The notes: generated by a model from the sequence alone, not told the origin. Positions 24,932 to 34,126 are shown, numbered from the stretch's first letter. The stretch: 64,000 nt of DNA from Methanocella_A sp049676595 (GCF_049676595.1 NZ_CP187259.1:744001-808000), one strand, 5' to 3'. Program-made: numbers and translations.

Positions 24932-25543
24932 CTACGCTGCTATCCCCTGTGTCGTAGCGTTGCTCCCTCCCCTCGAGCCGGCCCCGGCTTTCTGGCCTGT
25001 GGCTGTCGCTGGTGGTTTCGCAGCCGGAGCTGCTCTTGCTATGTTGTACCCCTTGTAGATCCTCCAGGGGTCGTCCGGGCTGATCCCTCCGAAGCCGAGC
25101 CCGCTGCCGAAGCTGGGCCCGGCCGGCCCATACATGCCGGTGGGGCCGTACATCCCGTACTGGCCGAACATGCCCAGGGGCCCGAACAGGTTCCAGCTCT
25201 CCATGCCGAAGCCGCAGGGGTAAGTGTTGTACTGCGGCCCGAAGTCGCCGATGAAGCCCCCGCCCAGGCCAGACCAGCCGCCGGTGTAGACCCGTCCCAT
25301 CGAGCCAGTAACAGGCGCTTCGACAGGGCTGGCTGTCTTACTGGGCAGGGCGCTTTTAGCCCCTGCAGCAGGCGTGATAGTACTCTTGCTTTCGGCGGCT
25401 TTAGCCCCTCCCCCGGAGGTATCTTTACTCGTACCGGCAGCTCCGGTGTTACCGGCAGAATCTCCCCCCTGGGCCATCGCCTGGCCTGCCAGGGCCATGA
25501 CAATAGTCGCCGCAATTAGAATGATCTTAACTGTTTTGAGCAC
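24932..25543 (-). CDS. Secreted Gly/Tyr/Pro-rich protein
   Basis: Start at a GTG (MLKTVKIILIAATIVMALAG) with GGGGGAT upstream; a longer frame upstream has no support. About 203 residues. Signal peptide ending near GQAMAQG. The mature protein has an Ala/Ser/Lys/Thr linker, then a Gly/Phe/Tyr/Met-rich segment (GPLGMFGQYGMYGPTGMYGP) with a tandem GMYGP-type repeat, and a basic Ala-rich end. No domain recognised. Divergent to the surface protein at 25806. Similar in style to the proteins at 9672, 25806 and 47190. Confidence 0.75.
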   Translation of the reverse strand: MLKTVKIILIAATIVMALAGQAMAQGGDSAGNTGAAGTSKDTSGGGAKAAESKSTITPAAGAKSALPSKTASPVEAPVTGSMGRVYTGGWSGLGGGFIGDFGPQYNTYPCGFGMESWNLFGPLGMFGQYGMYGPTGMYGPAGPSFGSGLGFGGISPDDPWRIYKGYNIARAAPAAKPPATATGQKAGAGSRGGSNATTQGIAA

Positions 25544-25805
25544 CAGAATCCCCCGCGGTTGAAACTGGCCTTTAATCGCAAAAAGGCTATTTCGACGTAA
25601 GAGCGAAAAGCTGCCGAAGACGGGCAATCTTGGGCAGGGCTGAGCCGTGGCTGCTAATTAAAGATGATTATCCGGGGGCATGAAGTCAACTATTTCACGA
25701 TCAGACTGGGAATCGGCCGGTTCATCCGCAGTAAAATGTGTGAACCTATAATACTTTGGCTTATCAGTGTTAGTATGGGTAAAAAAGGTGTTGAGGTAGT
25801 GTCAA

Positions 25806-26852
25806 ATGAAAGACCGGGCGAGCGAAGCCTGTGGCAGAGCTTCTTCGAGCATTGGTAAATGCGTAGTTCTGGCTGTCCTGTTCATTATCGTGATATGCTC
25901 AGTGATACCTGTCCCGGTGCTTGCTTACACCGAGGATATGTTCGAGCTGTGGGTGGGAAGTAACCCGCCCATCCTCGTGCAGAACCAGAGCTACTTCACC
26001 AACACCCGACAGACCCTGTTTCATACTGCCGATAACGTGGCTACCGATACGGAAGCCTTCACTCTGGGCGGCACCCCCGGGGGCGGCATCGCCCTGGCGC
26101 AGACGGCAGCCGGCACGGTGCTGGGGAGCCAGACCGGCTTTTATACTTCCACCGCCACCTCCGACCTGATCCTGCCGACCCACATCGGGATGGGCTTTAT
26201 GGGTACGGTTATCGGGGACCCCTTTGTTACGGGCACCTTCTTCGGCTCCGGCATGATCTACCCCCAGATGATTCCGTTTAATAGCTTACTGCCGCCCACT
26301 TCTCCCGTCAGCGTAGGGGCGGTGCCGGACAAAACGGCTTCTCCGAACGGCACCCAGGGCAACAAATCCCGGAGCACCATCGCCTTCGAGCCCGTCATCA
26401 AAAACAGCCTGAACGCCAGCATGGGGTACGTAAACAATAGCGATGCTGCAGGGACGTCGAATGTTTCATCCGCTAACGCCTCTAAGCAGAACGCCTCTTC
26501 CCGTAGTACCGGCGTCAAGCCCGCCGCCACACCCACTCCTGACATCATCAAGCCTGGCGAACCGCTTTACCACCAGCAGAACAAGCCGTTTTCGGCCCAG
26601 CTGTCCTGGCCGTCGGGCCCGTCGAAGGCCCAGCGGAGCAAGGTCCAGAACATGACCGGGTTCGAGCGCTTCCTCATGAACACGGTGGCCCGGAGCACTA
26701 CCGACAAGGCTTTCACGGGTGTGACCTCCTATCCGACATACATCACGCCTCTCAACGCACTGGTTCCGTTTACGCAGTTCGAGTTCATCAACGACGCGAT
26801 GAAGATGACCCTGCCGGGCACCCAGCTGATGAACCGGGCGTGGCCGCTGTGA
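25806..26852 (+). CDS. Secreted protein with many N-glycosylation sequons
   Basis: 348 residues, ATG with GAGGT 8 bases upstream. N-terminal signal peptide (CVVLAVLFIIVICSVIPVPV ending near LAYTED). Middle region rich in Asn/Ser/Thr with many N-x-S/T sites (NGTQGN, NKSRST, NASMG, NNSD, NVSS, NASKQ), and a Pro/Thr linker (KPAATPTPDII). No C-terminal anchor is evident. Probably an extracellular or surface-associated protein; no known family recognised. A TATA candidate (CCTATAATAC, about 25744-25753) lies upstream. Confidence 0.78.
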   Translation: MKDRASEACGRASSSIGKCVVLAVLFIIVICSVIPVPVLAYTEDMFELWVGSNPPILVQNQSYFTNTRQTLFHTADNVATDTEAFTLGGTPGGGIALAQTAAGTVLGSQTGFYTSTATSDLILPTHIGMGFMGTVIGDPFVTGTFFGSGMIYPQMIPFNSLLPPTSPVSVGAVPDKTASPNGTQGNKSRSTIAFEPVIKNSLNASMGYVNNSDAAGTSNVSSANASKQNASSRSTGVKPAATPTPDIIKPGEPLYHQQNKPFSAQLSWPSGPSKAQRSKVQNMTGFERFLMNTVARSTTDKAFTGVTSYPTYITPLNALVPFTQFEFINDAMKMTLPGTQLMNRAWPL

Positions 26853-26932
26853 TCGACAGCGGCTGTCGCCGGACTTAACCATTTTTATAAAGCCGCCAGA
26901 TATTTAGCGGTCACCTTCGATATAACTAAATT

Positions 26933-27574
26933 ATGTCGCCCAGTACTGCCGCCCGGAAAAGGAAACCTAAGGTACCGCCATTCAGCGAAGCCGTCAGATT
27001 CCACGGGCACGTGTGCCCGAAGATCGTGCTCGGGTACCGCGTGGCTAAGCGGGCCATGGAAGAGCTGGGCTTCGACAGGACTACGGACGAGGAGATCGTC
27101 GCGATCACGCTGAACGATACCTGCGCCGTCGACGCCATCCAGGCGGTCACCGGCTGCACGCTCGGCAAAGGCAGCCTCATCTTCAAAGACTGCGGCAAGA
27201 TGGCCTTCGTCTTCATCAACCGGGACACGGGAAAGGCGGTGAGAATCTCCGAGGCCCCGGGCTTCGAGGTGAGCAAAATAGACCCATTATACTACGAGCT
27301 GCGAGGCAAGGTCATCCGGGGAGAGGCGACCGAGGAAGAGGCCGCCGAAGTGAAGCGCAGGTCTGCCGTGGTGTACGACATGATGCTCCACATGCCAGAT
27401 GAAGAGCTCCTCGTGGTAAAGCAGGTAGAGCCCGAAGTGCCGGAGCGGGCCAGGCTGTTCACCAGCGTCAGGTGCGAGGCCTGCGGGGAAAAGATGGCAG
27501 AATCCCGGGCCCGGCTCAAGGATGGCAAAATCGTCTGCCTCGAGTGCTTCGACGAGTACGGCCGGGGCTGGTAG
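26933..27574 (+). CDS. fmdE: FmdE-family protein, canonical motifs
   Basis: 213 residues. This is the best-conserved FmdE in the window: AVRFHGHVCPKIVLGYRVAK and LNDTCAVDAIQAVTGCTLGK, with Cys and His that bind metal, and a C-terminal zinc ribbon (VRCEACGEKMAESR .. GKIVCLECFDEYG). In Methanothermobacter fmdE is the first gene of the molybdenum fmd operon. Here it is a single gene with a TATA box about 26881-26890. FmdE is proposed to help form or load the dehydrogenase, but activity is not proven. Confidence 0.9.
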   Translation: MSPSTAARKRKPKVPPFSEAVRFHGHVCPKIVLGYRVAKRAMEELGFDRTTDEEIVAITLNDTCAVDAIQAVTGCTLGKGSLIFKDCGKMAFVFINRDTGKAVRISEAPGFEVSKIDPLYYELRGKVIRGEATEEEAAEVKRRSAVVYDMMLHMPDEELLVVKQVEPEVPERARLFTSVRCEACGEKMAESRARLKDGKIVCLECFDEYGRGW

Positions 27575-27707
27575 CGGCAGAATGAGTATCTCTGCTCGGC
27601 GAGATAACCAGTCGGTCACAGCGCAGCGATCGTTTTCCATCCCGGGCTCGCTGGCAATGGCCGAGCGCTCCGGGCTTACAACTTTAGAGATATTTATCGG
27701 ATTACTC

Positions 27708-28547
27708 CTAGGGCACGTCCCAGTAGAGCGCGACCAGGGACTTCTTGTTCCAGCTGTCGCAGTAGCCTCCGGAGGAGATCGACTGCATGTAGGCCGCGAT
27801 CCTGGCTCTCTTCTCCTCGTCGATCTCCATGAAGTTCCCGAAGAACTTCGCATAGTACTCGGTCAGCTGCTCGACTGTCATCCGCTCGCCTGACCTGTAG
27901 TCGAAGAACCGGACGTTCGGCTTGCGGCCCATGCTCACCAGCAGGTTGAAGGGATACGCTATGTTGAACTCCTTCCTGCCCTTCTCGACGCCCGCCAGTA
28001 TCCTCCACAGGTCGTGCCTGGTCCGGGACTGCTCTTCCGTTCCCGTCGTGACGTAGCAGCAGCTGCGCGAGGAAAACGCCTCCATCTTAAGAAACTCGCC
28101 GGGGCCGGTGACCGCCGGAGAGAGGGCGGTGAAGACCAGATCGTATTTCTCCGGCTCGCGGTAATCGCTCCACGCCGACTGTACGGGCCTAATGTTACCT
28201 ATCCGTCTCTCGCAGGCTTCCTTCACCAGCTCGGCCAGCATCCTGCCAGAGATATCGAGGGCTGTCGCTTCTTGAGCCATGGGAGCAAACTGGAGCGTAT
28301 ATGTGCCCGGGCCGCAGGCGATGTCCAGGACACGGTCCCCTTCCCGAAAAACTCCCTCCCTGCGCAGGTACTCTACAATGCCCGCGTAGACTCGCTCTTC
28401 CGCCTTCACCCTCGCCAGGTAGGCCGCAGCTTCGCCATCCCAGAAGGCCAGCCACTTGTCCTCGTCAGGCTGCGACTTGTCCATCAGCGAGCCCTGCTGC
28501 GCTGCGTTCCAGAGCGCCTTCCAGTCCAGATTGAGCATGTCTGTCAT
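27708..28547 (-). CDS. SAM-dependent methyltransferase
   Basis: About 280 residues from the ATG of MTDMLNLDWKALWNAAQQGS; a start three codons later would have GAGG at better spacing, so the exact start is uncertain. Class I Rossmann fold: motif I VLDIACGPGTYTLQFA, motif II around ATALDISGRMLAEL, and YDLVFTALSPAV as motif IV. Similar proteins are found beside formate dehydrogenase or corrinoid genes in methanogens, but the substrate is unknown. A terminator separates it from fdhB. Confidence 0.85.
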   Translation of the reverse strand: MTDMLNLDWKALWNAAQQGSLMDKSQPDEDKWLAFWDGEAAAYLARVKAEERVYAGIVEYLRREGVFREGDRVLDIACGPGTYTLQFAPMAQEATALDISGRMLAELVKEACERRIGNIRPVQSAWSDYREPEKYDLVFTALSPAVTGPGEFLKMEAFSSRSCCYVTTGTEEQSRTRHDLWRILAGVEKGRKEFNIAYPFNLLVSMGRKPNVRFFDYRSGERMTVEQLTEYYAKFFGNFMEIDEEKRARIAAYMQSISSGGYCDSWNKKSLVALYWDVP

Positions 28548-28643
28548 CCTCGGAGTAATGATGCCTGTCATACAGGCGTTGCCTGTGAGAATGATAAGGC
28601 TTCCCCCCGTTTCCATGCGTGCCCATACCCTGAAACTGTTTAT

Positions 28644-28671
28644 AAAAAAAGGAGGCGGGTAGCAGCCCGCC
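28644..28671 (-). terminator. Terminator of fdhAB
   Basis: On the minus strand a GGCGGG / CCCGCC stem (loop of six) is followed by TCC and seven T residues, 48 bases after the fdhB stop. The T run continues into TTTATAAAC, which could also serve as a TATA box for the methyltransferase gene. Confidence 0.75.
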
Positions 28672-28718
28672 ATAATTATACAGAAGTCTACTGGTGTACT
28701 TTGTGGAACTTCTGTTTC

Positions 28719-29873
28719 TTAATTGGTATACTCTGATTTCCCCAGCTTCGGGTCGAAGAAGCTGTCTTCCTCCGTGCGGATCGCGTGGGAGAAGAGGGCC
28801 AGCGGTATTTCCATCGGGCAGCACTCCTCGCACTGCCCGCAGTTGATGCAGGAGTCCGAGATGTGCGCGAGGCGGCGGAGGTGGAACATCGGATCGACCG
28901 GGAGGGTACCCCTGCGGACCATGATGGACGGCTTTTTCAGCCTGTCTGCGGCCGGGAAACATACCGGGCACTTGTCTATGCAGGCATAGCACTTCGTGCA
29001 CCGCGAGGTCTCCTTGTCCAGGTCTCTCCAGAGGTGGGGAGCGAGCATGCTGAAGTCCCTCATGCGCCACTTGTCCGCGAGCTTGTGCATGGAGCCCTCG
29101 ATCTTGGCCCTGATCTCGATGCCCTTGGGGTTGGCCGGCTCCACGGAGATCTTCTTCGCGGCGACCGCCTTTGTCACCAGGTCGGCACCTTTGTCGCTGC
29201 AGACCTCGACGAAGGTGGCCTTGCATGCCTTGTCGCCGATGACGCCCCAGTTACCGCAGGCGATGTCTGCCTGGCGGGGGATCTTCACCTTGCACCGGCG
29301 GCAGTTGGTCCTGCGACCGTAGCCGGTATCCTCCAGCTCGTCCATGGACACTCCCTTATGGTTTCCGTCGGCCGTCTGGATGATGAACTGGCCCTTGTCG
29401 ATCTCTTCCTTCACGACCGAATCCGGGCTGACGCCGTACTTTTCGGCGATCATCTTCCGGGCCGGCACCGGGCTGACCGATCCGCCGCAGTTCACGCCGA
29501 TCATGAGGACGTTGTCCAGGTTGACCTGCCCCCGCTTCGCGAGCTCGAGCAGGCCCATCATGTCGCAGCCCTTGACGACGATGCCTACCTTCTTTTCCTT
29601 CATCGATGGCACGTAGCTGTTGATCAGCTTTGAGAGGAGGACAGTTCCGCAGTGGAGCGATCCCGCCGTCTGGTCGATCTCTGCCGGGTCGGTGACGAGT
29701 GCCGGTACGGCATCGTACAGGTCGACACCCTTCTTCACGGCGAGGACCGCTTCGACAGCCTTGCTCTCCAGCGCAAACTTGAGCAGCCCCGAGACTGCAC
29801 CGCCGCACTCCGCTTTCTTCGTGAGGCCGAGGTCGGTGGTCCAGGCGTAGAGCATTTCACCTTTCTTAACCAT
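28719..29873 (-). CDS. fdhB: Formate dehydrogenase beta subunit (F420-reducing)
   Basis: 384 residues; its ATG directly follows the TAA of fdhA with GGGTGA before it. N-terminal part is of the F420-binding FrhB/FdhB type (GLTKKAECGGAVSGLLKFAL), with the middle Cys set (NCRRCKVKIPRQADIACGNW) for an iron-sulfur cluster, and a C-terminal pair of 4Fe-4S motifs (CTKCYACIDKCPVC and SCINCGQCEECCPMEIPLAL). Transfers electrons from formate oxidation to coenzyme F420 or a heterodisulfide-reductase partner, via FAD. Lies on the cytoplasmic side. Confidence 0.94.
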   Translation of the reverse strand: MVKKGEMLYAWTTDLGLTKKAECGGAVSGLLKFALESKAVEAVLAVKKGVDLYDAVPALVTDPAEIDQTAGSLHCGTVLLSKLINSYVPSMKEKKVGIVVKGCDMMGLLELAKRGQVNLDNVLMIGVNCGGSVSPVPARKMIAEKYGVSPDSVVKEEIDKGQFIIQTADGNHKGVSMDELEDTGYGRRTNCRRCKVKIPRQADIACGNWGVIGDKACKATFVEVCSDKGADLVTKAVAAKKISVEPANPKGIEIRAKIEGSMHKLADKWRMRDFSMLAPHLWRDLDKETSRCTKCYACIDKCPVCFPAADRLKKPSIMVRRGTLPVDPMFHLRRLAHISDSCINCGQCEECCPMEIPLALFSHAIRTEEDSFFDPKLGKSEYTN

Positions 29874-31934
29874 TTAGTTCACCCCCGTGAGCTTCTGAAT
29901 CTTAACCGCACAGTGCTTCAGCTCCGGCATCTTGGACATCGGGTCCAGCGCCGTGTTGGTGAGGTTGTTGACGGAGCCCGTGCCGAAGTGCATGGTCATG
30001 TAGAGCACGCCCGGCGCGATGCCGTCGGTCAGACGGGCCAGGCTCTCCACTTCGCCACGCCGGCTGAGCAGCTTGATCTTTTCTCCTTCCTTGATGTTCA
30101 GCCTCCTGGCGTCCTGGGTGTTGATCTGTACGTAGGCCTCGGGCACTTCGTAGTCCAGCACCTGGCAGCGCCCGGTCTGGGTCCTGCTGTGGTAGTGGAA
30201 GATCAGCCTGCCGGTCATCAGGGTGAACGGGAAGGCTCCGTCGGCCACCTCTGCCGGCGGGCGGTACTCTAAGCCGAAGAACGTGCCCAGGCCGTCTGCG
30301 GAGGAGAACTTGTCCTTGTGCAGGATCGGGGTACCCGGGTGGTCGAGCGCCGGGCAGGGCCAGTGGATCGACTCGGGCTTCTCCATCCTGGCGTAGGAGG
30401 CTCCGAACATGTTCGGCGTGCAGGCCCGCATGTCGTCCCAGACGTCCTGGGCGGACTTGAAGTCGAAGCCCTTGAGGCCCATCTTCTGCGCCAGCATGAC
30501 GAAGATTTCCCAGTCGGCCCTGGCTTCTCCGGGCGGCTCTACGGCCTTGCGGACGCGGTTAATGCGCCGCTCGCCGCTGGTGAAGGTGCCGTCCTTTTCC
30601 GCAAATGAAGCGCCGGGCAGCACGACGTCGGCGTACTTGCAGCTCTCGGTCCAGAAGATGTCCTGGATGACGAGGAAGTCCAGCTTCTCCAGCTGCTTCA
30701 TGACGAGGTTGGAGTCCGGATACGTAACGACCGGGTTCAGGCCGAGGATGTACATGGATTTGATCTGCTCGCCGCACTGTTTGATCTGCTCGATCAAGGT
30801 CGCACCGTACCAGTCCGGCAGTCCGGTGACACCCCAGGCCTTCTCCATCTTCGCCCGGTTGTCCGCCACCTCGCACTTCTGGTAGCCGGAGTAGACGTTC
30901 GGGTATGCGCCCATGTCGCAGGCGCCCTGGACGTTGTTCTGGCCCCTGAGCGGGTTGACGCCGACGCCCGGCCTGCCGATGTTGCCGCAGAGCATGGATA
31001 GATTCCCCAGCGACCGCACGTTGTCCGTGCCGGTGGTCAGCTCGGTGATGCCGAGGCAGTAGATGATGACGGCGTTCTTAGCCGATGCGTACTTGAGAGC
31101 GAACTCCTTGACCTTCTCGGTGGGCACGCCCGTGATGTGCTCCACGTTGGCGTAGTTCTCGACCGTCTTCTTGAGGTCCTCGAAGCCCTTGGTCCGCTTC
31201 TCGATGAACTCCTTGCTCTGCTTGCCCTCTTTGATGATCCAGTACATCATGGAGTTGATCAGCGCGATGTGGGTGGACGGGTTGAACTGAATCCACTCGT
31301 CTCCAAGCCTCGCGGTGGGGGAATACCTCGGGTCGACCACGATGACGGGGATGCCCTTCTTCTTCGCCTGCACTATGCGCCTGGCTGCCAGCGGGTGTGC
31401 CTCGACGGCGTTCGATCCCCACATGACGATCATGTCGGAGTTCAGGACGTCTTCGAACGGGTTCGTGGCTGCGCCAGAGCCGAACGAGAGCGAGAGCCCT
31501 GCTACTGACGGGCCATGGCAGATGCGGGCGCAGTTATCGATGTTGTTGGTCTTGAAGGCGACCCTCGCCCACTTCTGCATGATGTAGCAGTCTTCATTCG
31601 GGGTGCGGCAGGAAACCTGGAAGCCCATCGATTTCGGGCCGAACTTCTCGGAGGTCTCCTTGAACTTCGCGGCGATGAGGCCCAGGGCCTCGTCCCACGA
31701 GGCTTCCTCAAACTTGCCGTTCTTCTTGATCAGCGGCTTCGTCAGCCGGTCGGGGCTCTGGACGAACTCCCAGCAGGTCGCCCCCTTGGGACAGAGCTTG
31801 CCTTCGTTCACCGGACTGCGCTTGTAGGGCTCGACGCCTACCAGCTTTCCGTCGCTGACGACCAGATTCAGGCCGCAGCCTACACCGCAGTAGGGGCAGG
31901 TAGTCGGCACGTACTTTAGCTTTGCTTGACTCAC
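29874..31934 (-). CDS. fdhA: Formate dehydrogenase alpha subunit
   Basis: 686 residues, the catalytic Mo/W-bis-MGD subunit. N-terminal CPYCGVGCGLNLVV with the later NEGKLCPKGATCW binds a 4Fe-4S cluster. NCARICHGPSVAGLSLSFGS carries the metal-binding residue, Cys here where other formate dehydrogenases have selenocysteine. VRSLGNLSMLCGNIGRPGVG and RGQNNVQGACDMGAYPNVYS are pterin-binding motifs, and the C-terminal beta-barrel (TLMTGRLIFHYHSRTQTGRC) closes the site. First gene of fdhAB, which oxidises formate for hydrogen-independent methanogenesis. No signal peptide, so it is cytoplasmic. Confidence 0.95.
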   Translation of the reverse strand: MSQAKLKYVPTTCPYCGVGCGLNLVVSDGKLVGVEPYKRSPVNEGKLCPKGATCWEFVQSPDRLTKPLIKKNGKFEEASWDEALGLIAAKFKETSEKFGPKSMGFQVSCRTPNEDCYIMQKWARVAFKTNNIDNCARICHGPSVAGLSLSFGSGAATNPFEDVLNSDMIVMWGSNAVEAHPLAARRIVQAKKKGIPVIVVDPRYSPTARLGDEWIQFNPSTHIALINSMMYWIIKEGKQSKEFIEKRTKGFEDLKKTVENYANVEHITGVPTEKVKEFALKYASAKNAVIIYCLGITELTTGTDNVRSLGNLSMLCGNIGRPGVGVNPLRGQNNVQGACDMGAYPNVYSGYQKCEVADNRAKMEKAWGVTGLPDWYGATLIEQIKQCGEQIKSMYILGLNPVVTYPDSNLVMKQLEKLDFLVIQDIFWTESCKYADVVLPGASFAEKDGTFTSGERRINRVRKAVEPPGEARADWEIFVMLAQKMGLKGFDFKSAQDVWDDMRACTPNMFGASYARMEKPESIHWPCPALDHPGTPILHKDKFSSADGLGTFFGLEYRPPAEVADGAFPFTLMTGRLIFHYHSRTQTGRCQVLDYEVPEAYVQINTQDARRLNIKEGEKIKLLSRRGEVESLARLTDGIAPGVLYMTMHFGTGSVNNLTNTALDPMSKMPELKHCAVKIQKLTGVN

Positions 31935-32067
31935 TTATTCATCCTCCTAGTCAGTTACGTTCGGCAAACCGGATACCGCCGTTTTTCACATACCGCCAAT
32001 CTGTATTCGAGTTCCGTCCGCGCTGATCTGCCGAAAAGCGGAGGTTAAAAAAGTGTTGAAAGAGCGC

Positions 32068-32114
32068 TATATATAAGCGTTACTGGTTATTGTTACTTTT
32101 TTTTAGTTGGTAAC
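32068..32114 (-). promoter_or_regulatory. fdhA promoter with GTTAC repeats
   Basis: On the minus strand CTTATATATAGC is a strong TATA box about 135 bases before fdhA. Just upstream of it are two GTTAC words spaced 13 bases apart (32079-32083, 32092-32096) and one inverted GTAAC (32110-32114). A regulator site is likely but its owner is unknown. The gap 31935-32193 holds no gene. Confidence 0.55.
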
Positions 32115-32193
32115 TAATATATGTTGCATAATCCTTTCCGTAACCGTAAATACTATTTGTTCCAGCCGTGCGCGCAATATATAGACGGTTATC

Positions 32194-32613
32194 TCATTTC
32201 TGGTACTTCAGCCGCTTCAGGCCGACTGCAGCTTCTTGCAGATCGGGCTTCAGCTCCAGTGCTCTGGCGTACTGAGCAACCGCCCTGTCGCTGTCCCCGG
32301 CGGCTTCCAGCAGCTTTCCCATCCTGTTATGGTAGAATGGCCACCCGGGCCTGAGCCTCATGGCTTCCCCGGTAGCGGCGATGGCTTCAGGCACCCGGCC
32401 CGCTTTATAGTAAGCGTCACCGAGGCCGAAGTGCGCACAGGGGTCGTCCGGAGTAAGACAGATCAATGATTGGTACTCCGCTATCGCCTCTTCGAGCCTG
32501 TCCTCGTCGGCAAGCATATCCGCAAGATCTTTCTTCACTTCGGCGTTATCTGGATCTGTCTCCAGGATTTTCCGGTAACCCTCTACTGTCATCTCGCTGT
32601 CTTCCATGTACAT
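32194..32613 (-). CDS. TPR-repeat protein
   Basis: 139 residues made of tandem tetratricopeptide repeats: YRKILETDPDNAEVKKDLAD, EAIAEYQSLICLTPDDPCAH, EAIAATGEAMRLRPGWPFYH, then RAVAQYARALELKPDLQEAA. About four units. It begins 3 bases after the modC stop, so it is cotranscribed with modABC. It has no signal peptide. Role in the transport operon is unknown; TPR proteins usually act as protein-binding scaffolds. Confidence 0.88.
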   Translation of the reverse strand: MYMEDSEMTVEGYRKILETDPDNAEVKKDLADMLADEDRLEEAIAEYQSLICLTPDDPCAHFGLGDAYYKAGRVPEAIAATGEAMRLRPGWPFYHNRMGKLLEAAGDSDRAVAQYARALELKPDLQEAAVGLKRLKYQK

Positions 32614-32616
32614 CCC

Positions 32617-33327
32617 TCATCCAAACAGGTTATCTACAAACTGGCCCTGCCCCTGCTTTAAAATGTCCCCCGGTTTACCCGAGAGCACGACCTGCCCCCG
32701 GTCCATCACGCAGGCCTTATCCCCGAGCGCCAGCGCGTCGCACAGGCTGTGTAAGACCACCACAGTCGTGATCTTATCTTTCCTCAGCCTCACCTGCAGG
32801 CTATCCCGGACCATGGCGTGCGTCCTGGCGTCGAGCGCGCTCAGGGGCTCGTCCATCAGGAGCACCGTCGGCCTGATCACCAGGCTCCTGGCGAGTGCCA
32901 CCTTCTGCTTCTGGCCGCCAGAGAGCTTCGCCGCCTTGACATCTTTCAGCTCCCACATGCCGACCGGCTCCAGCTCCTCCCTGACCTTGTGCCGGACTTT
33001 GTCCTCAGGTGTCTTTCTCGTCCGCAGCCCGAAGGCTACGTTGTCGAAGACGCTCATGTGCGGGAACAGCGCGTAGTTCTGGAATACGTAGCCGACGTGG
33101 CGCCGCTCCGGCGGGACGTCGATGCCCTCTTCTGACGAGAACATCTTCTTCCCGTCAGCCTCGATGTTGCCGTAGTCGGGAGTCATGAGGCCCGCCACCA
33201 GGTTGAGCACGGTGGTCTTGCCGGAGCCGTTGTTGCCCATGAGCACCAGAGTCTCTCCGCTTTCGGCGGTGAGTTTCACGTCCAGGGTGAAGTCTCTCAG
33301 CTTCCGGTTCGCGTCAATTCTGATCAT
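32617..33327 (-). CDS. modC: Molybdate/tungstate ABC transporter ATPase, no TOBE domain
   Basis: 236 residues from the ATG of MIRIDANRKLRDFTLDVKLT; GGAGG is upstream and the ATG overlaps the modB end by 14 bases. Walker A MGNNGSGKTTVLNLVAGL, signature LSGGQKQKVALARSL, Walker B TVLLMDEPLSALDARTHAMV. Usual ModC proteins have an extra C-terminal TOBE domain of about 120 residues; this one ends after the ATPase core (SGKPGDILKQGQGQFVDNLF). Powers oxyanion uptake with ModB. Tungstate versus molybdate cannot be told. Confidence 0.92.
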   Translation of the reverse strand: MIRIDANRKLRDFTLDVKLTAESGETLVLMGNNGSGKTTVLNLVAGLMTPDYGNIEADGKKMFSSEEGIDVPPERRHVGYVFQNYALFPHMSVFDNVAFGLRTRKTPEDKVRHKVREELEPVGMWELKDVKAAKLSGGQKQKVALARSLVIRPTVLLMDEPLSALDARTHAMVRDSLQVRLRKDKITTVVVLHSLCDALALGDKACVMDRGQVVLSGKPGDILKQGQGQFVDNLFG

Positions 33328-34126
33328 GGATGAGCCTCCTTCTGGTGAGGATCTTAACGGCCGCAATGACCGCGAACGAGATAATCACCAGGATGATAGA
33401 CAGGACCAGGGAAGCGTCCAGATCCCCCTGCATGGCCGTGTAGATGGCCAGCGGCATGGTCTGGGTAACCCCCTGGAAGTTGCCGGCGAACATGATCGTG
33501 GCGCCGAACTCGCCCAGCGCCCTGGCCCAGGTCATGATCGCCCCGGAGATCAGGCCGTTCAGGGCGATCGGCACCGTGACTAAAACGAACGTGCGGAGCG
33601 GCGTTGCGCCGAGCGTTCTCGCCGCGTGCTCGTACGACCGGTCCACGTCCTCGAAGCTGGTCCGGGCCTGCCTGATGTAGAACGGCGAGGCTACGAAGAC
33701 CTGGGCCATGATCACGGCAACGGTAGTGAACGCGATGGTGACGTCGAACAAGTTCAGGTATTGCCCCAGCACGCCTCTCCTGCCGAACGCCATGAGCAGG
33801 GCGATGCCCGCCACTGCCGGCGGTATCACGACGGGGAGATCGATGATCGTGTCGATCAGCTCCTTGCCCGGATACCTGTACCTGGCGTTGACGAAGGCCA
33901 CCGGTGTGCCGAAGATGATGACGATCAGCATCGTGACCACCGAGGTGATGATGCTCAGCCTGAGCGCGTCCAGGACGAACGGGGCGTCCAGCGACCGCAG
34001 GAACGAGTCTGGAGAAGTCTTGATAAACAGCGAAAGGATAGGCAGCGCGATGAAGAGCACTATCAGGCCGAAAAATAAAATGACGAGAAGAGCCGGCAGA
34101 CTGTACAATTTCCCTACTCTTCTCAT
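33314..34126 (-). CDS. modB: Molybdate/tungstate ABC transporter permease
   Basis: 270 residues with about six membrane segments. The coupling-helix (EAA) loop is visible as ARALGEFGATIMFAGNFQGV, matching ModB. Start at MRRVGKLYSLPALLVILFFG. Lies 21 bases after modA and overlaps modC. Forms the channel of the ABC importer. Also resembles WtpB of tungstate systems. Confidence 0.92.
   Translation of the reverse strand: MRRVGKLYSLPALLVILFFGLIVLFIALPILSLFIKTSPDSFLRSLDAPFVLDALRLSIITSVVTMLIVIIFGTPVAFVNARYRYPGKELIDTIIDLPVVIPPAVAGIALLMAFGRRGVLGQYLNLFDVTIAFTTVAVIMAQVFVASPFYIRQARTSFEDVDRSYEHAARTLGATPLRTFVLVTVPIALNGLISGAIMTWARALGEFGATIMFAGNFQGVTQTMPLAIYTAMQGDLDASLVLSIILVIISFAVIAAVKILTRRRLIHDQN

Noticed and set aside
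29874..31934. Selenocysteine in FdhA or FwdB
   Set aside because: Both metal-binding positions are read as Cys codons (ICHGPSVAG and WGCNPADSH); no in-frame TGA occurs.
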